Shown: positions 25,629 to 34,262 of the stretch, piece by piece
Position numbering within the stretch: the stretch's first letter is position 1
Layout of the letters: each line of letters begins with the position of its first letter
Assembly (NCBI RefSeq): GCF_001514285.1
Contig: NZ_KQ949032.1
Coordinates: forward strand, 62,001 to 126,000
DNA length: 64,000 bases
Reading direction: 5' to 3'
Origin: Streptomyces sp. DSM 15324
GTDB taxonomy: Bacteria > Actinomycetota > Actinomycetes > Streptomycetales > Streptomycetaceae
Program-made: the position numbers and the translations under genes
Notes under the pieces: generated by a model
The model's input: the letters and a program-made list of their open reading frames with translations, nothing else
Database searches by the model: none
Told to the model about the DNA's origin: nothing

Positions 25629-25638
25629 GACCCTCTCC

Positions 25639-26631
25639 TCAGTACGCCAGGGCACGGTCGACGGCGTCGAGCACCCGGTCCAGGCCCGGCAGGTACTCCT
25701 CCTCCAGGCGGGCCGGCGGGTACGGGGCGTGGTAGCCGCCGACCCTGAGCACCGGGGCCTCCAGGTGGTAGAAGCAGCGCTCGGTGATCCGGGCGGCGAT
25801 CTCCGCGCCGGAGCCGAAGAACACCGGGGCCTCGTGCACCACGACCAGGCGGCGGGTCTTCTCGACGGAGGCCTGGAGGGAGTCGAAGTCGAGCGGGGAG
25901 ACCGAGCGCAGGTCGAGGACCTCGAGGCTCTTGCCCTCCTCGGCGGCGGCGTTCGCCGCCTCCAGGCAGAGCTTCACCATCGGGCCGTAGGCGGCCAGGG
26001 TCAGATCGGTGCCCTCACGGGCCACCTGAGCCTTGTGCAGCGGGCCGGGGATGGCCTCGGTGTTGACCTCGCCCTTGTCCCAGTAGCGCCGCTTGGGCTC
26101 GAAGAAGATCACCGGGTCGTCGCTCTGGATGGCCTGCTGCATCATCCAGTAGGCGTCGGAGGCGTTGGAGGGGGAGACCACCTTCAATCCGGCGACGTGC
26201 GCGAACAGCGCCTCCGGGGACTCCGAGTGGTGCTCGACCGCGCCGATGCCGCCGCCGTAGGGGATGCGGATCACGACCGGCATCTTGACCTTGCCCAGCG
26301 AGCGGGCGTGCATCTTGGCGAGCTGGGTGACGATCTGGTCGTAGGCGGGGAAGACGAAGCCGTCGAACTGGATCTCGACCACGGGGCGGTAGCCGCGCAG
26401 GGCGAGGCCGATGGCCGTGCCGACGATGCCGGACTCGGCGAGCGGGGTGTCGATGACCCGGCTCTCGCCGAAGTCCTTCTGCAGGCCGTCCGTCACCCGG
26501 AAGACACCGCCGAGCTTGCCGACGTCCTCGCCCATGACGAGGACCTTCGGGTCGGTCTCCAGGGCGCGCCGCAGCGATTCGTTGATCGCCTTGGCCAGGG
26601 CCATGTTCTTGGATGTCGCAGTCTCAGCCAT
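25639..26631 (-). CDS. bkdB2: branched-chain keto-acid dehydrogenase E1 beta (BkdB2)
   Basis: A 330-aa beta subunit of the thiamine-diphosphate E1 component. Typical transketolase central region: VLVMGEDVGKLGGVFRVTDGLQ (about 31-52), TPLAESGIVGTAIGLALRGYRP, the PYGGGIGAVEHHSESPEALF histidine pair, and a C-terminal transketolase domain with VVHEAPVFFGSGAEIAARI. It is 61 residues longer in reading frame upstream, but the ATG at 26631 follows GAGGGGGG and the bkdA2 stop by 1 nt. It functions with BkdA2 as an alpha2beta2 heterotetramer. Confidence 0.94.
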   Translation of the reverse strand: MAETATSKNMALAKAINESLRRALETDPKVLVMGEDVGKLGGVFRVTDGLQKDFGESRVIDTPLAESGIVGTAIGLALRGYRPVVEIQFDGFVFPAYDQIVTQLAKMHARSLGKVKMPVVIRIPYGGGIGAVEHHSESPEALFAHVAGLKVVSPSNASDAYWMMQQAIQSDDPVIFFEPKRRYWDKGEVNTEAIPGPLHKAQVAREGTDLTLAAYGPMVKLCLEAANAAAEEGKSLEVLDLRSVSPLDFDSLQASVEKTRRLVVVHEAPVFFGSGAEIAARITERCFYHLEAPVLRVGGYHAPYPPARLEEEYLPGLDRVLDAVDRALAY

Positions 26632-26632
26632 C

Positions 26633-27811
26633 TCAGTTACCCCCCTCGTCCGCGAACGACGCCTGGTAGGCGGCGAACTGGGCCCGCTCCTCGTCGACGA
26701 GCGCGTGCCCGTCCGCGTACACGTTCTCGAAGATGGCGAAGTGGTCCGGGTCCGGCATGGCACGGACCGCTTCGCGCACTCGCCTGCCCAACGCCTCGCT
26801 CTCGGCCTCGAGTTCCGCGAAGAATCCCTCGTCCGTGTGGTTTGAGGTCTCCAGGTGGCGGCGCAGGCGCAGGATCGGGTCCTTCGCCTCCCAGGCGAGA
26901 CGCTCCTCGTCCCCGCGGTAGCGGGTCGGGTCGTCGGAGGTGGTGTGGGCGCCCATGCGGTAGGTGTACGCCTCGACGAGGGTGGGGCCCTCGCCGTTGC
27001 GGGCCCGTTCCAGGGCCCAGCGGGTGACCGCGAGGCAGGCCAGCACGTCGTTGCCGTCGACGCGGACGCCGGGGAAGCCGAAGCCCTGGGCGCGCTGGTA
27101 GAGCGGGACGCGGGTCTGCTTCTCGGTCGGCTCGGAGATCGCCCACTGGTTGTTCTGGCAGAAGAACACCACCGGCGCGTTGTAGACGGCGGAGAAGTTG
27201 AAGGACTCGGCCACGTCGCCCTGGCTGGAGGCGCCGTCGCCGAAGTAGGCGAGCACCGCGCTGTCCGCGCCGTCCTTGGCGACGCCCATCGCGTACCCGG
27301 TCGCGTGCAGCGTCTGGGAGCCGATGACGATCGTGTAGAGGTGGAAGTTGTTGCCGTTGGGGTCCCAGCCGCCGTTGTTCACCCCGCGGAACATGCCGAG
27401 CAGGTTGGTCGGGTCGACCCCGCGGCACCAGGCGACGCCGTGCTCGCGGTAGGTCGGGAAGACGTAGTCGTCGTCGCGGAGCGCCCGGCCGGAGCCGATC
27501 TGGGCGGCCTCCTGGCCGAGCAGCGAGGCCCACAGGCCCAGCTCGCCCTGGCGCTGTAGGGAGGTGGCCTCGGCGTCGAAGCGGCGGGTGAGCACCATGT
27601 CGCGGTACAGGCCGCGGAGCTCTTCGGGGGTGACGCCGGCGACGTACTTGTCGTACGCGGCGTTCTTGACGCGCTTGCCCTCGGGCGTCAGCAGTTGGAC
27701 GAGCTCGGGGTCGGTGCCTGGCGCGTTCCTTGCGGTCGTGCGCTTGCCGGCCGTGCTCTTGGTTCCGGCGCTGCGTCGCGGTTTGCGCGCGGCAGTGCTC
27801 TCCACGGTCAC
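26633..27811 (-). CDS. bkdA2: branched-chain keto-acid dehydrogenase E1 alpha (BkdA2)
   Basis: A 392-aa alpha subunit of E1, which decarboxylates branched 2-keto acids with thiamine diphosphate. A basic Thr/Ala/Lys-rich N-terminus precedes the core. The TPP motif begins with FGDGASSQGD and ends with FFCQNNQWA; the phosphorylation-loop-like region TYRMGAHTTSDDPTRYR is present. The GTG at 27811 has GGAGGAG 6 nt upstream. First gene of the leftward bkdA2-B2-C2 operon; the adjacent 370-bp intergenic region contains a palindrome and a CRP-like site. Confidence 0.94.
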   Translation of the reverse strand: MTVESTAARKPRRSAGTKSTAGKRTTARNAPGTDPELVQLLTPEGKRVKNAAYDKYVAGVTPEELRGLYRDMVLTRRFDAEATSLQRQGELGLWASLLGQEAAQIGSGRALRDDDYVFPTYREHGVAWCRGVDPTNLLGMFRGVNNGGWDPNGNNFHLYTIVIGSQTLHATGYAMGVAKDGADSAVLAYFGDGASSQGDVAESFNFSAVYNAPVVFFCQNNQWAISEPTEKQTRVPLYQRAQGFGFPGVRVDGNDVLACLAVTRWALERARNGEGPTLVEAYTYRMGAHTTSDDPTRYRGDEERLAWEAKDPILRLRRHLETSNHTDEGFFAELEAESEALGRRVREAVRAMPDPDHFAIFENVYADGHALVDEERAQFAAYQASFADEGGN

Positions 27812-28004
27812 GTGTGCTCCTCCGTCGGTCCGGCTACCCGGGTTCGCCGGGTGCCAGTGCGGCTCATCCGCGCCTTCGCATCCGCACAGGGTGGGTGCGG
27901 CAAAACGGGCACAGATGTGACAGGTGCCCCGGCGAGCGCCCTGCACAAGGCACGTTACCCAGTAGTCCACATTTCTGTGAAACCCCTCCTGACCTGCGTT
28001 TTTG

Positions 28005-28018
28005 CTTGGATTTCCAAG
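28005..28018. promoter_or_regulatory. operator candidate of the bkd2 operon
   Basis: CTTGGA-TT-TCCAAG inside an AT-rich island, flanked by TTTTGC on one side and GCAAAA on the other, so a longer imperfect dyad spans 28000-28036. An Lrp/AsnC site (for BkdR) is a reasonable guess. Confidence 0.45.
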
Positions 28019-28090
28019 TAAATTCGCAAAATCGGGAACTCTTCCTGGTCACAGCCTTGCAGGGGGCCGGAACAAGGGCACGTTATCCCG

Positions 28091-28104
28091 GTGACCCAGG
28101 TCAC
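28091..28104. promoter_or_regulatory. CRP-like site
   Basis: GTGACCCAGGTCAC is a perfect dyad that fits the CRP pattern GTGA-N6-TCAC. It is about 280 bp upstream of bkdA2 and 85 bp downstream of the kinase gene. Confidence 0.4.
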
Positions 28105-28188
28105 GGGAAGAGTCCCCCGAATGCAGCACGCGCGCGTGCCGCCGGGAAAGGGCGTCACGCGCGCGTGGCTGAAAAAAGGCCGGACCGG

Positions 28189-29784
28189 TCAGTTGCCTCC
28201 GAGGCCGGAGCCGAGGGTGGTGCCGCCCTGGTCGGAGCCGCCGTTCCCGGAGCCGTCGGTCGTGCCGTCGGTGCCGCCGTCCGTCCCCGGGTCGCTCGTC
28301 GCCGGGTTGCTCGGCTCCTCGGAGGTCCCCGGGTCCGTCTCCGTGTCGGTCGGCTCACTGGTGGCCGACGCGGAGGGCGAGTACGACGGGGTCTTCGAGG
28401 GCGTGTACTGCGGAGTGTCGTAGGAACCGGAGCCCGAGCCGCTGCTGTCGTCGTCGGAGTCGTCCGAGGGATCCTCGGTCTGCTCGTCGCTCGGCGACTC
28501 GCTGGGCTTGGAGGTCTGCGACTGGGTGGCGCTCGGTGACGGGCTGGTGCCGGCGTCGCCACCGCCCTTGCCGTCGGTGTTCATCGCGAGCGCCACACCG
28601 CCCGCGATGGCGATCACCGCGAGGACGGCCAGGATCCACAGCTTGCCGCGGCCGCTGCCCCTGTTCCCGTGCCCCTCGAAGCCGCCGTCGTCGCCGTTGC
28701 CGTAGCCGGTGGGCAGGATCGGCTGCGGGATCTGCGAGGTCATGCCGCCGTCGTGCTGCGGCATCATCGTGGTGCTCGCGTAGGGGCCCACCGCGGGGCC
28801 CCGGCCGTCGTGCAGGGCGACCGGGCCGGTGTTCCAGGTGCCGGTGTGGCCGCCCTGGTCGTACAGCATCTGGAGCGCGTACTGGACGAGTCCGCGCATC
28901 TCCTCGGCCGTCTGGAACCGGTCGTCGGGCTCCTTGGCGAGGGACCGCATGACCAGCCCGTCGAGCTCCGGCGGGCACGCGCCCTCGGAGGTCTGCGACG
29001 GCGGCACCGGGATGTCCTGCACGTGCTGGTAGACCACCGACAGCGGGGTCTCGCCGATGAACGGCGGGCGCAGCGCGAGCAGTTCGTAGAGGAGGCAGCC
29101 CGTCGCGTACAGGTCGGAGCGGTAGTCGACGGCCTTGCCGAGCGCCTGCTCCGGGGAGAGGTACTGCGGGGTGCCCATGACCATGCCGGTCTGCGTCATC
29201 GTCGTGGACGCGCCGTGCAGGGCGCGCGCGATGCCGAAGTCCATCACCTTGACGGCGCCGTTGTGCGTGATGATCACGTTCGCGGGCTTGATGTCGCGGT
29301 GCACGATGCCGTGCTGGTGGGAGTAGGCGAGTGCCTCCAGCACACCGGAGACGATGATCAGGGCCTGCTCCGGCCCCGGCGCCTCGGCGTTGAGGAGGAG
29401 GTCGCGGATGGTGCGCCCCTCGACGATCTCCATGACGATGTACGGCACGCTCTGGCCGCCCACGAAGTCCTCGCCGGAGTCGTACACGGCGACGATCGCA
29501 TGGTGGTTGAGGCCGGCCACCGACTGGGCCTCGCGCGTGAAGCGGGCCTTGGAGGTGGGGTCCTCGGCCAGGTCGGCGCGCAGGAGTTTGACCGCGACGG
29601 TACGGCCGAGTCGTACGTCCTCGGCCGCGAACACCTCGGCCATACCGCCCCGACCGAGTCTGCGGGTCAGCCGGTACCGGCCGTCGCCGACCAGCCCGCC
29701 GTTGCCCCAGTTCTCCGGCGCGTCTGACATTCCGCCGCCAGTCGCCTCGGGGTCGGACGGGCCCTGGGGCTGCTGCTGTGCCAT
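28189..29784 (-). CDS. transmembrane Ser/Thr protein kinase
   Basis: A 531-aa Hanks-type receptor kinase. Kinase domain about 37-300: P-loop LGRGGMAEVFAAE, AVKLL lysine, catalytic HRDIKPANV, DFGIA, and activation segment STTMTQTGMVMGTPQYLSPEQ with likely phosphorylated threonines. A juxtamembrane Gly/Pro linker is followed by one membrane helix (LWILAVLAVIAIAGGVALAM, about 388-407) and an extracellular Ser/Thr/Asp/Pro-rich tail of about 120 residues without PASTA domains. It is divergent from a second kinase gene; the pair probably arose by duplication. The ligand is unknown; the acidic Ser-rich tail may span the wall. Confidence 0.93.
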   Translation of the reverse strand: MAQQQPQGPSDPEATGGGMSDAPENWGNGGLVGDGRYRLTRRLGRGGMAEVFAAEDVRLGRTVAVKLLRADLAEDPTSKARFTREAQSVAGLNHHAIVAVYDSGEDFVGGQSVPYIVMEIVEGRTIRDLLLNAEAPGPEQALIIVSGVLEALAYSHQHGIVHRDIKPANVIITHNGAVKVMDFGIARALHGASTTMTQTGMVMGTPQYLSPEQALGKAVDYRSDLYATGCLLYELLALRPPFIGETPLSVVYQHVQDIPVPPSQTSEGACPPELDGLVMRSLAKEPDDRFQTAEEMRGLVQYALQMLYDQGGHTGTWNTGPVALHDGRGPAVGPYASTTMMPQHDGGMTSQIPQPILPTGYGNGDDGGFEGHGNRGSGRGKLWILAVLAVIAIAGGVALAMNTDGKGGGDAGTSPSPSATQSQTSKPSESPSDEQTEDPSDDSDDDSSGSGSGSYDTPQYTPSKTPSYSPSASATSEPTDTETDPGTSEEPSNPATSDPGTDGGTDGTTDGSGNGGSDQGGTTLGSGLGGN

Positions 29785-30157
29785 CAGTCCTCGCCGTCGT
29801 TTCTGCCCGCGGTGCGCGCGGTGTTGTCACGGTCTCCGTCGGCCACGCTACAGCCTTCGCGCCGGCCTCCGGTCCTGGATGAGCCCCTGCCGGGCTCCGC
29901 CGCCGGTCCGAGACGGATCGGTCATCAAACCCGTACCACCGGCCGGCGTGCAAATCCTGTGTACCGGCCGCAAGGCACCTGTAACGCTTCCGCGACGCTT
30001 CTTTCTCGTAGGGTCACGGAACGGGCACCGAGCTTGACGTGTCAGTGGCCTGCGGCAGACTTGGCCGGGAATAGCACTTTCGATCAACGGCAGTCAACGG
30101 CAGAGAGACGCCCGGCGGCGACGACGGCGCCTCGAGGGCCTACGGGGGACGCGGAAC
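29785..30157. other. divergent promoter region of two kinase genes
   Basis: A 373-bp gap between divergent kinase genes. A TAGGGT (-10 like) at 30009-30014 could serve the rightward gene. No palindrome or RNA gene is evident. Confidence 0.5.
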
Positions 30158-31789
30158 ATGAGCCAGGACGGCGCCCAGGGCGCGCACGCGGGGCGGGCGC
30201 TGGCCAATGGCCGGTATCAGCTGCGCGATCTGCTCGGCCAGGGCGGCATGGCCTCGGTGCACCTCGCCTACGACTCGGTCCTCGACCGCCAGGTCGCGGT
30301 CAAGACGCTGCACACCGAACTCGGCCGTGAACAGGCCTTCCGCGAGCGCTTCCGGCGCGAGGCGCAGGCAGTGGCCAAGCTCACGCACACCAACATCGTC
30401 TCGGTGTTCGACACCGGCGAGGACGAGATGGGCGGCCTGACGACGCCGTACATCGTCATGGAGTACGTCGAGGGCCGCCCGCTCGGCTCCGTGCTCGACG
30501 AGGACGTACGGCAGCAGGGCGCGATGCCCGCCGACAAGGCGCTGAAGATCACCGCGGACGTGCTGGCGGCGCTGGAGATCAGCCACGAGATGGGGCTGGT
30601 CCACCGCGACATCAAGCCGGGCAACGTGATGATGACCAAGCGCGGCGTCGTCAAGGTGATGGACTTCGGCATCGCGCGCGCGATGCAGTCCGGGGTGACG
30701 TCGATGACGCAGACCGGCATGGTCGTCGGCACCCCGCAGTACCTCTCGCCCGAACAGGCCCTGGGCCGGGGCGTGGACGCCCGCTCGGACCTGTACTCGG
30801 TCGGCATCATGCTGTTCCAACTGGTCACCGGGCGGCTGCCGTTCGACGCGGACTCGCCGCTGGCGATCGCCTACGCGCATGTGCAGGAGGAGCCGGTGGC
30901 GCCCTCCTCGATCAACCGGGCGCTGCCGCCGGCCGTGGACGCGCTGGTCGCCCGCGCGCTGAAGAAGAACCCGAACGACCGCTTCCCGAGCGCGGTCGCC
31001 ATGCGCGACGAGTGCCTGCGGGTCGCCGCCTCCCTCCAGCCGGCAGCGCCGCGCATCGTCCCGGGCACCCCGGCGCAGAGCGGATCGGGCGTGGGCTCCG
31101 CGGTGTTCCCGCCGGTCGGCCAGAACACGCCGCAGCCGCCGCCGGGCAGCGTGCAGACGCCGTACCAGCCGGCGCCGACTCCCCATCCGTACGGCGCCCC
31201 GACCCCGCCGAACGCCGCCTACGGCTACCCGCAGCAGCCCGGCTACCAGACGCCCGCCCCGGCCTACGGCCACCAGCAGGGGCCGCCCACGCCCCCGGCG
31301 TACCACCCCGCGCCGCAGCCTCCGGGCCCGGTGCCGGCGGGCGGCGGCAAGGGCAACAAGCCGGTGGTGATCGGTTCGGTGCTGGTCGCGGTGGTCGTGG
31401 TGGGCGCGTTCCTGATGAGCCTCACCGTCAACGGCGAGGACGACCGCGGCAGCGGCGGCTCCAGCGCCTCCCCCTCGGCGACGAAGGCGGCCGGTTACCG
31501 CGGCCCCGACACCGCCAAGACGATCGAATCGACCGAGTGCTCCGAGCCGGAGGAGTCGTACAACGACCCCGACAAGGTCAGGGTGCCGAACTTCAAGTTC
31601 AAGTACATCCAGTCGGTCAAGGCCTGCTTCCAGGCCGCCGGCTGGAAGATGAAGATCAAGTACGTGGACGAGAACACCTACGGCGACGGCGCGGTGATGG
31701 ACCAGTTCCCGTCCGCCGGGACGGACGTCGACCCCTCGGACGTGCCGGAGATCGAGCTGAGCGTGTCGACGGGCAATCCGGCGTCCTGA
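30158..31789 (+). CDS. transmembrane Ser/Thr protein kinase with one PASTA-like domain
   Basis: A 543-aa Hanks-type kinase. Kinase domain 20-285: LGQGGMASVHLAY, AVKTL, HRDIKPGNV, DFGIA, SMTQTGMVVGTPQYLSPEQ. It is followed by a Pro/Gln/Tyr-rich cytoplasmic linker (about 300-395; repeats such as YGYPQQPGYQTP), one membrane helix (VVIGSVLVAVVVVGAFLMSL, about 405-425), a Ser/Gly linker and a single PASTA-like domain at about 475-540 (VRVPNFKFKYIQSVKACFQAAGW). PASTA domains bind muropeptides or beta-lactams, so a cell-wall signal is likely. Divergent from the kinase gene at 28189. Confidence 0.93.
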   Translation: MSQDGAQGAHAGRALANGRYQLRDLLGQGGMASVHLAYDSVLDRQVAVKTLHTELGREQAFRERFRREAQAVAKLTHTNIVSVFDTGEDEMGGLTTPYIVMEYVEGRPLGSVLDEDVRQQGAMPADKALKITADVLAALEISHEMGLVHRDIKPGNVMMTKRGVVKVMDFGIARAMQSGVTSMTQTGMVVGTPQYLSPEQALGRGVDARSDLYSVGIMLFQLVTGRLPFDADSPLAIAYAHVQEEPVAPSSINRALPPAVDALVARALKKNPNDRFPSAVAMRDECLRVAASLQPAAPRIVPGTPAQSGSGVGSAVFPPVGQNTPQPPPGSVQTPYQPAPTPHPYGAPTPPNAAYGYPQQPGYQTPAPAYGHQQGPPTPPAYHPAPQPPGPVPAGGGKGNKPVVIGSVLVAVVVVGAFLMSLTVNGEDDRGSGGSSASPSATKAAGYRGPDTAKTIESTECSEPEESYNDPDKVRVPNFKFKYIQSVKACFQAAGWKMKIKYVDENTYGDGAVMDQFPSAGTDVDPSDVPEIELSVSTGNPAS

Positions 31790-31808
31790 CCGGCCCGGCG
31801 AAGATGAG

Positions 31809-31834
31809 AGGGCCCGGCGTCGACGCCGGGCCCT
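31809..31834. terminator. bidirectional terminator (perfect palindrome)
   Basis: A 26-bp perfect palindrome between the convergent kinase and bpa genes; it includes GGGCCCGGCG and the mirror CGCCGGGCCC around GTCGAC. Confidence 0.8.
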
Positions 31835-31866
31835 GTGATCGTCTAGGACTGTGAAAAGGGCTGTGC

Positions 31867-32415
31867 CTAGAGGTACGGCCCGCCCGTGCGGCCGCCCGCG
31901 CGGGGGTCGTCGCCCCCCTCGTGACCGCCCACTCCCGGCGGCAGCGCCCGGCGCATCTGCTCCAACTGCGCCCGCGCGGCCATCTGCTGGGCGAACAGCG
32001 TGGTCTGGATGCCGTGGAAGAGCCCCTCCAGCCAGCCCACCAGCTGGGCCTGCGCGATCCGCAGTTCCGCGTCGCTGGGGGTGGAGTCCTCGTTGAACGG
32101 CAGGGACAGCCGCTCCAGCTCCTCGACGAGCTCCGGCGCCAGACCGTCCTCCAGTTCCTTCACCGAACTGGAGTGGATCTCCTTGAGCCGGGCCCGGCTC
32201 GCCTCGTCCAGGGGAGCCGCGCGCACCTCCTCCAGCAACTGCTTGATCATGCTGCCGATCCGCATGACCTTCGCCGGCTGCTCGACCTGCTCCGTCACCG
32301 GGATCTCACGGGAGTCCTCGTCGGCGTCGACGCCACCGAGTGCCATTCCGTCCTGGCCCACGACCAGGATCTTCTGGGCGGTCTCCGGCGACCTTTCGTT
32401 CCTCGGCATCTCCAT
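31867..32415 (-). CDS. bpa: bacterial proteasome activator Bpa (DUF2587)
   Basis: A 182-aa ATP-independent activator that docks as a ring on the 20S proteasome and feeds it unfolded or damaged proteins. Four-helix core is visible from about 45 to 155 (VMRIGSMIKQLLEEVRAAPLDE, LVEELERLSLPFNEDSTPSDAELRIAQAQLVGWLEGLFHGIQ is the family signature region). The flexible C-terminus ends GGPYL, matching the GQYL-type HbYX-like docking motif of mycobacterial Bpa (Rv3780). The start is uncertain: the ATG at 32415 or 32409. The proteasome genes themselves are outside the window. Confidence 0.92.
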   Translation of the reverse strand: MEMPRNERSPETAQKILVVGQDGMALGGVDADEDSREIPVTEQVEQPAKVMRIGSMIKQLLEEVRAAPLDEASRARLKEIHSSSVKELEDGLAPELVEELERLSLPFNEDSTPSDAELRIAQAQLVGWLEGLFHGIQTTLFAQQMAARAQLEQMRRALPPGVGGHEGGDDPRAGGRTGGPYL

Positions 32416-32513
32416 GCCGCCATTCTCTCGCACCCCCCCACCTCATCACCGTGGTGCCCCCCATGAAGGAAGATCCACCGTTTTCACGCGACACGCGTTC
32501 GGTGGAGTCCGAT

Positions 32514-33242
32514 ATGCGGCACTTTGGCGGGAGTGTGAATCTGGGGGGCGTGACTCGATTGCGGCGAGGGTTGTGCGCGGTGGGGGTGCTGGTGCTGCCG
32601 TACGGGGCCGTCTCGACGTACGGGGCCGTCTCGACGTACGGGAGCGTCTCGACGTACGGGAGCGTCTCGACGTACGACGGTGACGGCGCGACGCGCGGTC
32701 GGCGCGGTGGGGCGGACGGCGAGGGTGCTACGGACGACAGGGGCCCGGCGCATCACCGGGACCCGGCGGCGGCCGCCTCCCCCTCCGCCACCTCCTCCTC
32801 CACCTCCTCACCCGAACCCGACCGGGCGGGGAGCCGGGCCGGTGAGGGGCGGGCGCGGCCCGGGCGGCCGGACGAGGACAGGGGCGCGGCACAGGACGAG
32901 GACGGCACGGGCCAGGAGGCCGGTGACGGCGAGGACGGGACGGACGGCACCGGGGCCACCAAGCATTCCGGCGACACCGGCTCGGGCGACTCCGAGGGCG
33001 CCGGCGACCCGCAGGACCGGAGCGAAGGCGACCCGGACGCCGACGCCGGAGCCGAGTCGCCCCCGGCGGCCGCCGTGGCGCCGGAGGCCTCCGCGCCGCA
33101 GGACGGGGCCGGTCCGGCCGCCGCGGCGGGGGAGCGGGCCGACGGCCCCATGCTGCGGATCCTGCCGCTGGGCAGCGGACTGGTCCTCATCGGGCTCGGG
33201 CTGGGCCTCGGCCTCGCCGCGTTCCGCCTGCGGCGGTCCTGA
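32514..33242 (+). CDS. low-complexity secreted membrane-anchored protein
   Basis: A 242-aa protein not recognised. A hydrophobic stretch near the start (RRGLCAVGVLVLPYG) is followed by an exact hexapeptide repeat YGAVST/YGSVST four times, a long Asp/Glu/Gly/Ala/Pro-rich low-complexity segment (about 75-205), and a C-terminal membrane helix (LPLGSGLVLIGLGLGLGLAAF) ending RLRRS. This is the layout of wall-spanning stalks anchored at the C-terminus, without LPxTG. The ATG at 32514 has GGTGGAG 6 nt upstream. Coding potential is supported by the helix and codon bias, but the reading frame of the repeats is less certain. Confidence 0.6.
   Translation: MRHFGGSVNLGGVTRLRRGLCAVGVLVLPYGAVSTYGAVSTYGSVSTYGSVSTYDGDGATRGRRGGADGEGATDDRGPAHHRDPAAAASPSATSSSTSSPEPDRAGSRAGEGRARPGRPDEDRGAAQDEDGTGQEAGDGEDGTDGTGATKHSGDTGSGDSEGAGDPQDRSEGDPDADAGAESPPAAAVAPEASAPQDGAGPAAAAGERADGPMLRILPLGSGLVLIGLGLGLGLAAFRLRRS
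32601..32672. repeat. 18-bp tandem repeat in a coding region
   Basis: TACGGGGCCGTCTCGACG repeated four times (copies 3 and 4 read GGGAGC instead of GGGGCC), coding for Y-G-A/S-V-S-T hexapeptides. Confidence 0.95.
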
Positions 33243-33249
33243 GCACGCC

Positions 33250-34230
33250 CTACGGCACGACCAGCAGCACCTTGCCCACGTGGCCGCTCTCCTCGACGAC
33301 CCGGTGGGCCGCGGCCGCGTCGCTCATCGGGATCTCCCGGTCGACGACGGGACGGACACGGCCCTCCGCGAGGAGGGGCCACACGTGTTCCCGCACGGCG
33401 GCGACGATGGCCGTCTTCTCCGCGAGCGGACGGGCCCGCAGCGAGGTCGCGCTGATCGCGGCGCGCTTGCTCAGCAGCGCCGCGATGTTCAGTTCGGCCT
33501 TGATGCCGCCCTGCATGCCGATGATCGCGAGCCGGCCGTTGACGGCGAGGCTCTGGACATTGCGGTCCAGATACTTCGCCCCCATGTTGTCGAGGATCAC
33601 GTCGGCGCCCGCGCCGCCGGTGGCCGCCTTCAGCTCGGCGACGAAGTCCTGTTCGCGGTAGTCGATGAGGATGTCCGCCCCCAGCTCCGCGCAGCGCTCC
33701 AGCTTCTCCTTGGTGCCGGCGGTCACCGCGACCTTGGCGCCGAGGGCCTTGGCCAGCTGGATCGCCATGGTGCCGATGCCGCTGGAGCCGCCGTGCACGA
33801 GCAGCGTCTCGCCGGGGCGCAGCTGGGCGACCATGAACACGTTCGACCAGACCGTGCAGGTCACCTCGGGGAGCGCGGCGGCCTGCCGGAGGTCGAGGCC
33901 CTCGGGCACGGGCAGCAGCTGCCCGGCCGGGACGGCGACCTTCTCGGCGTATCCGCCGCCCGAGAGCAGCGCGCACACCTCGTCGCCGACGGACCAGCCG
34001 GAGACTGAGGGGCCGAGTGCGGCGATCCGGCCGGAGCACTCCAGGCCGGGGTAGCGGGAGGCGCCGGGCGGCGGGTCGTAGAAGCCCTGTCGTTGCAGGA
34101 TGTCGGCGCGGTTGACGGCGCCGGCCACCACCTCGACCAGGACCTCGCCCTCGGCGGGCACGGGATCGGGGACCTCGTCCCACACCAGCGCCTCGGGACC
34201 ACCAGGTTCGGGAATCGTGATCGCATGCAT
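33250..34230 (-). CDS. NADPH:quinone oxidoreductase (zinc-less MDR)
   Basis: A 326-aa medium-chain dehydrogenase/reductase of the quinone oxidoreductase class. GroES-like N-terminal domain with AVNRADILQRQGFYDPPPG and YPGLECSGRIAALG (no zinc cysteines), then a Rossmann domain with VHGGSSGIGTMAIQLAKALGA, the NADPH-binding AxxGxxG variant. It reduces quinones or enals using NADPH in the cytoplasm. Convergent with the previous gene, 7 bp apart. Confidence 0.92.
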   Translation of the reverse strand: MHAITIPEPGGPEALVWDEVPDPVPAEGEVLVEVVAGAVNRADILQRQGFYDPPPGASRYPGLECSGRIAALGPSVSGWSVGDEVCALLSGGGYAEKVAVPAGQLLPVPEGLDLRQAAALPEVTCTVWSNVFMVAQLRPGETLLVHGGSSGIGTMAIQLAKALGAKVAVTAGTKEKLERCAELGADILIDYREQDFVAELKAATGGAGADVILDNMGAKYLDRNVQSLAVNGRLAIIGMQGGIKAELNIAALLSKRAAISATSLRARPLAEKTAIVAAVREHVWPLLAEGRVRPVVDREIPMSDAAAAHRVVEESGHVGKVLLVVP

Positions 34231-34262
34231 GAAGGGGACGCTACCCGGCGCCGCGCGCCCGC

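Larger units (their letters stand above)
27812..28188. other. intergenic region upstream of bkdA2
   Basis: A 377-bp gap holding the bkdA2 promoter and the 3-prime end of the kinase transcript. It contains an unusual AT-rich island (27985-28045) with a CTTGGA/TCCAAG palindrome, a CRP-like site at 28091-28104, and two CACGCGCGCGTG palindromes (28126-28139 and 28156-28167) next to a T-run on the minus strand (28172-28177) that may end the kinase transcript. No gene seen. Confidence 0.7.

Noticed and set aside
28126..28167. Z-DNA-like or methylation islands from two CACGCGCGCGTG palindromes
   Set aside because: They are most simply part of the 3-prime end of the kinase transcript next to a T-run; no further support.
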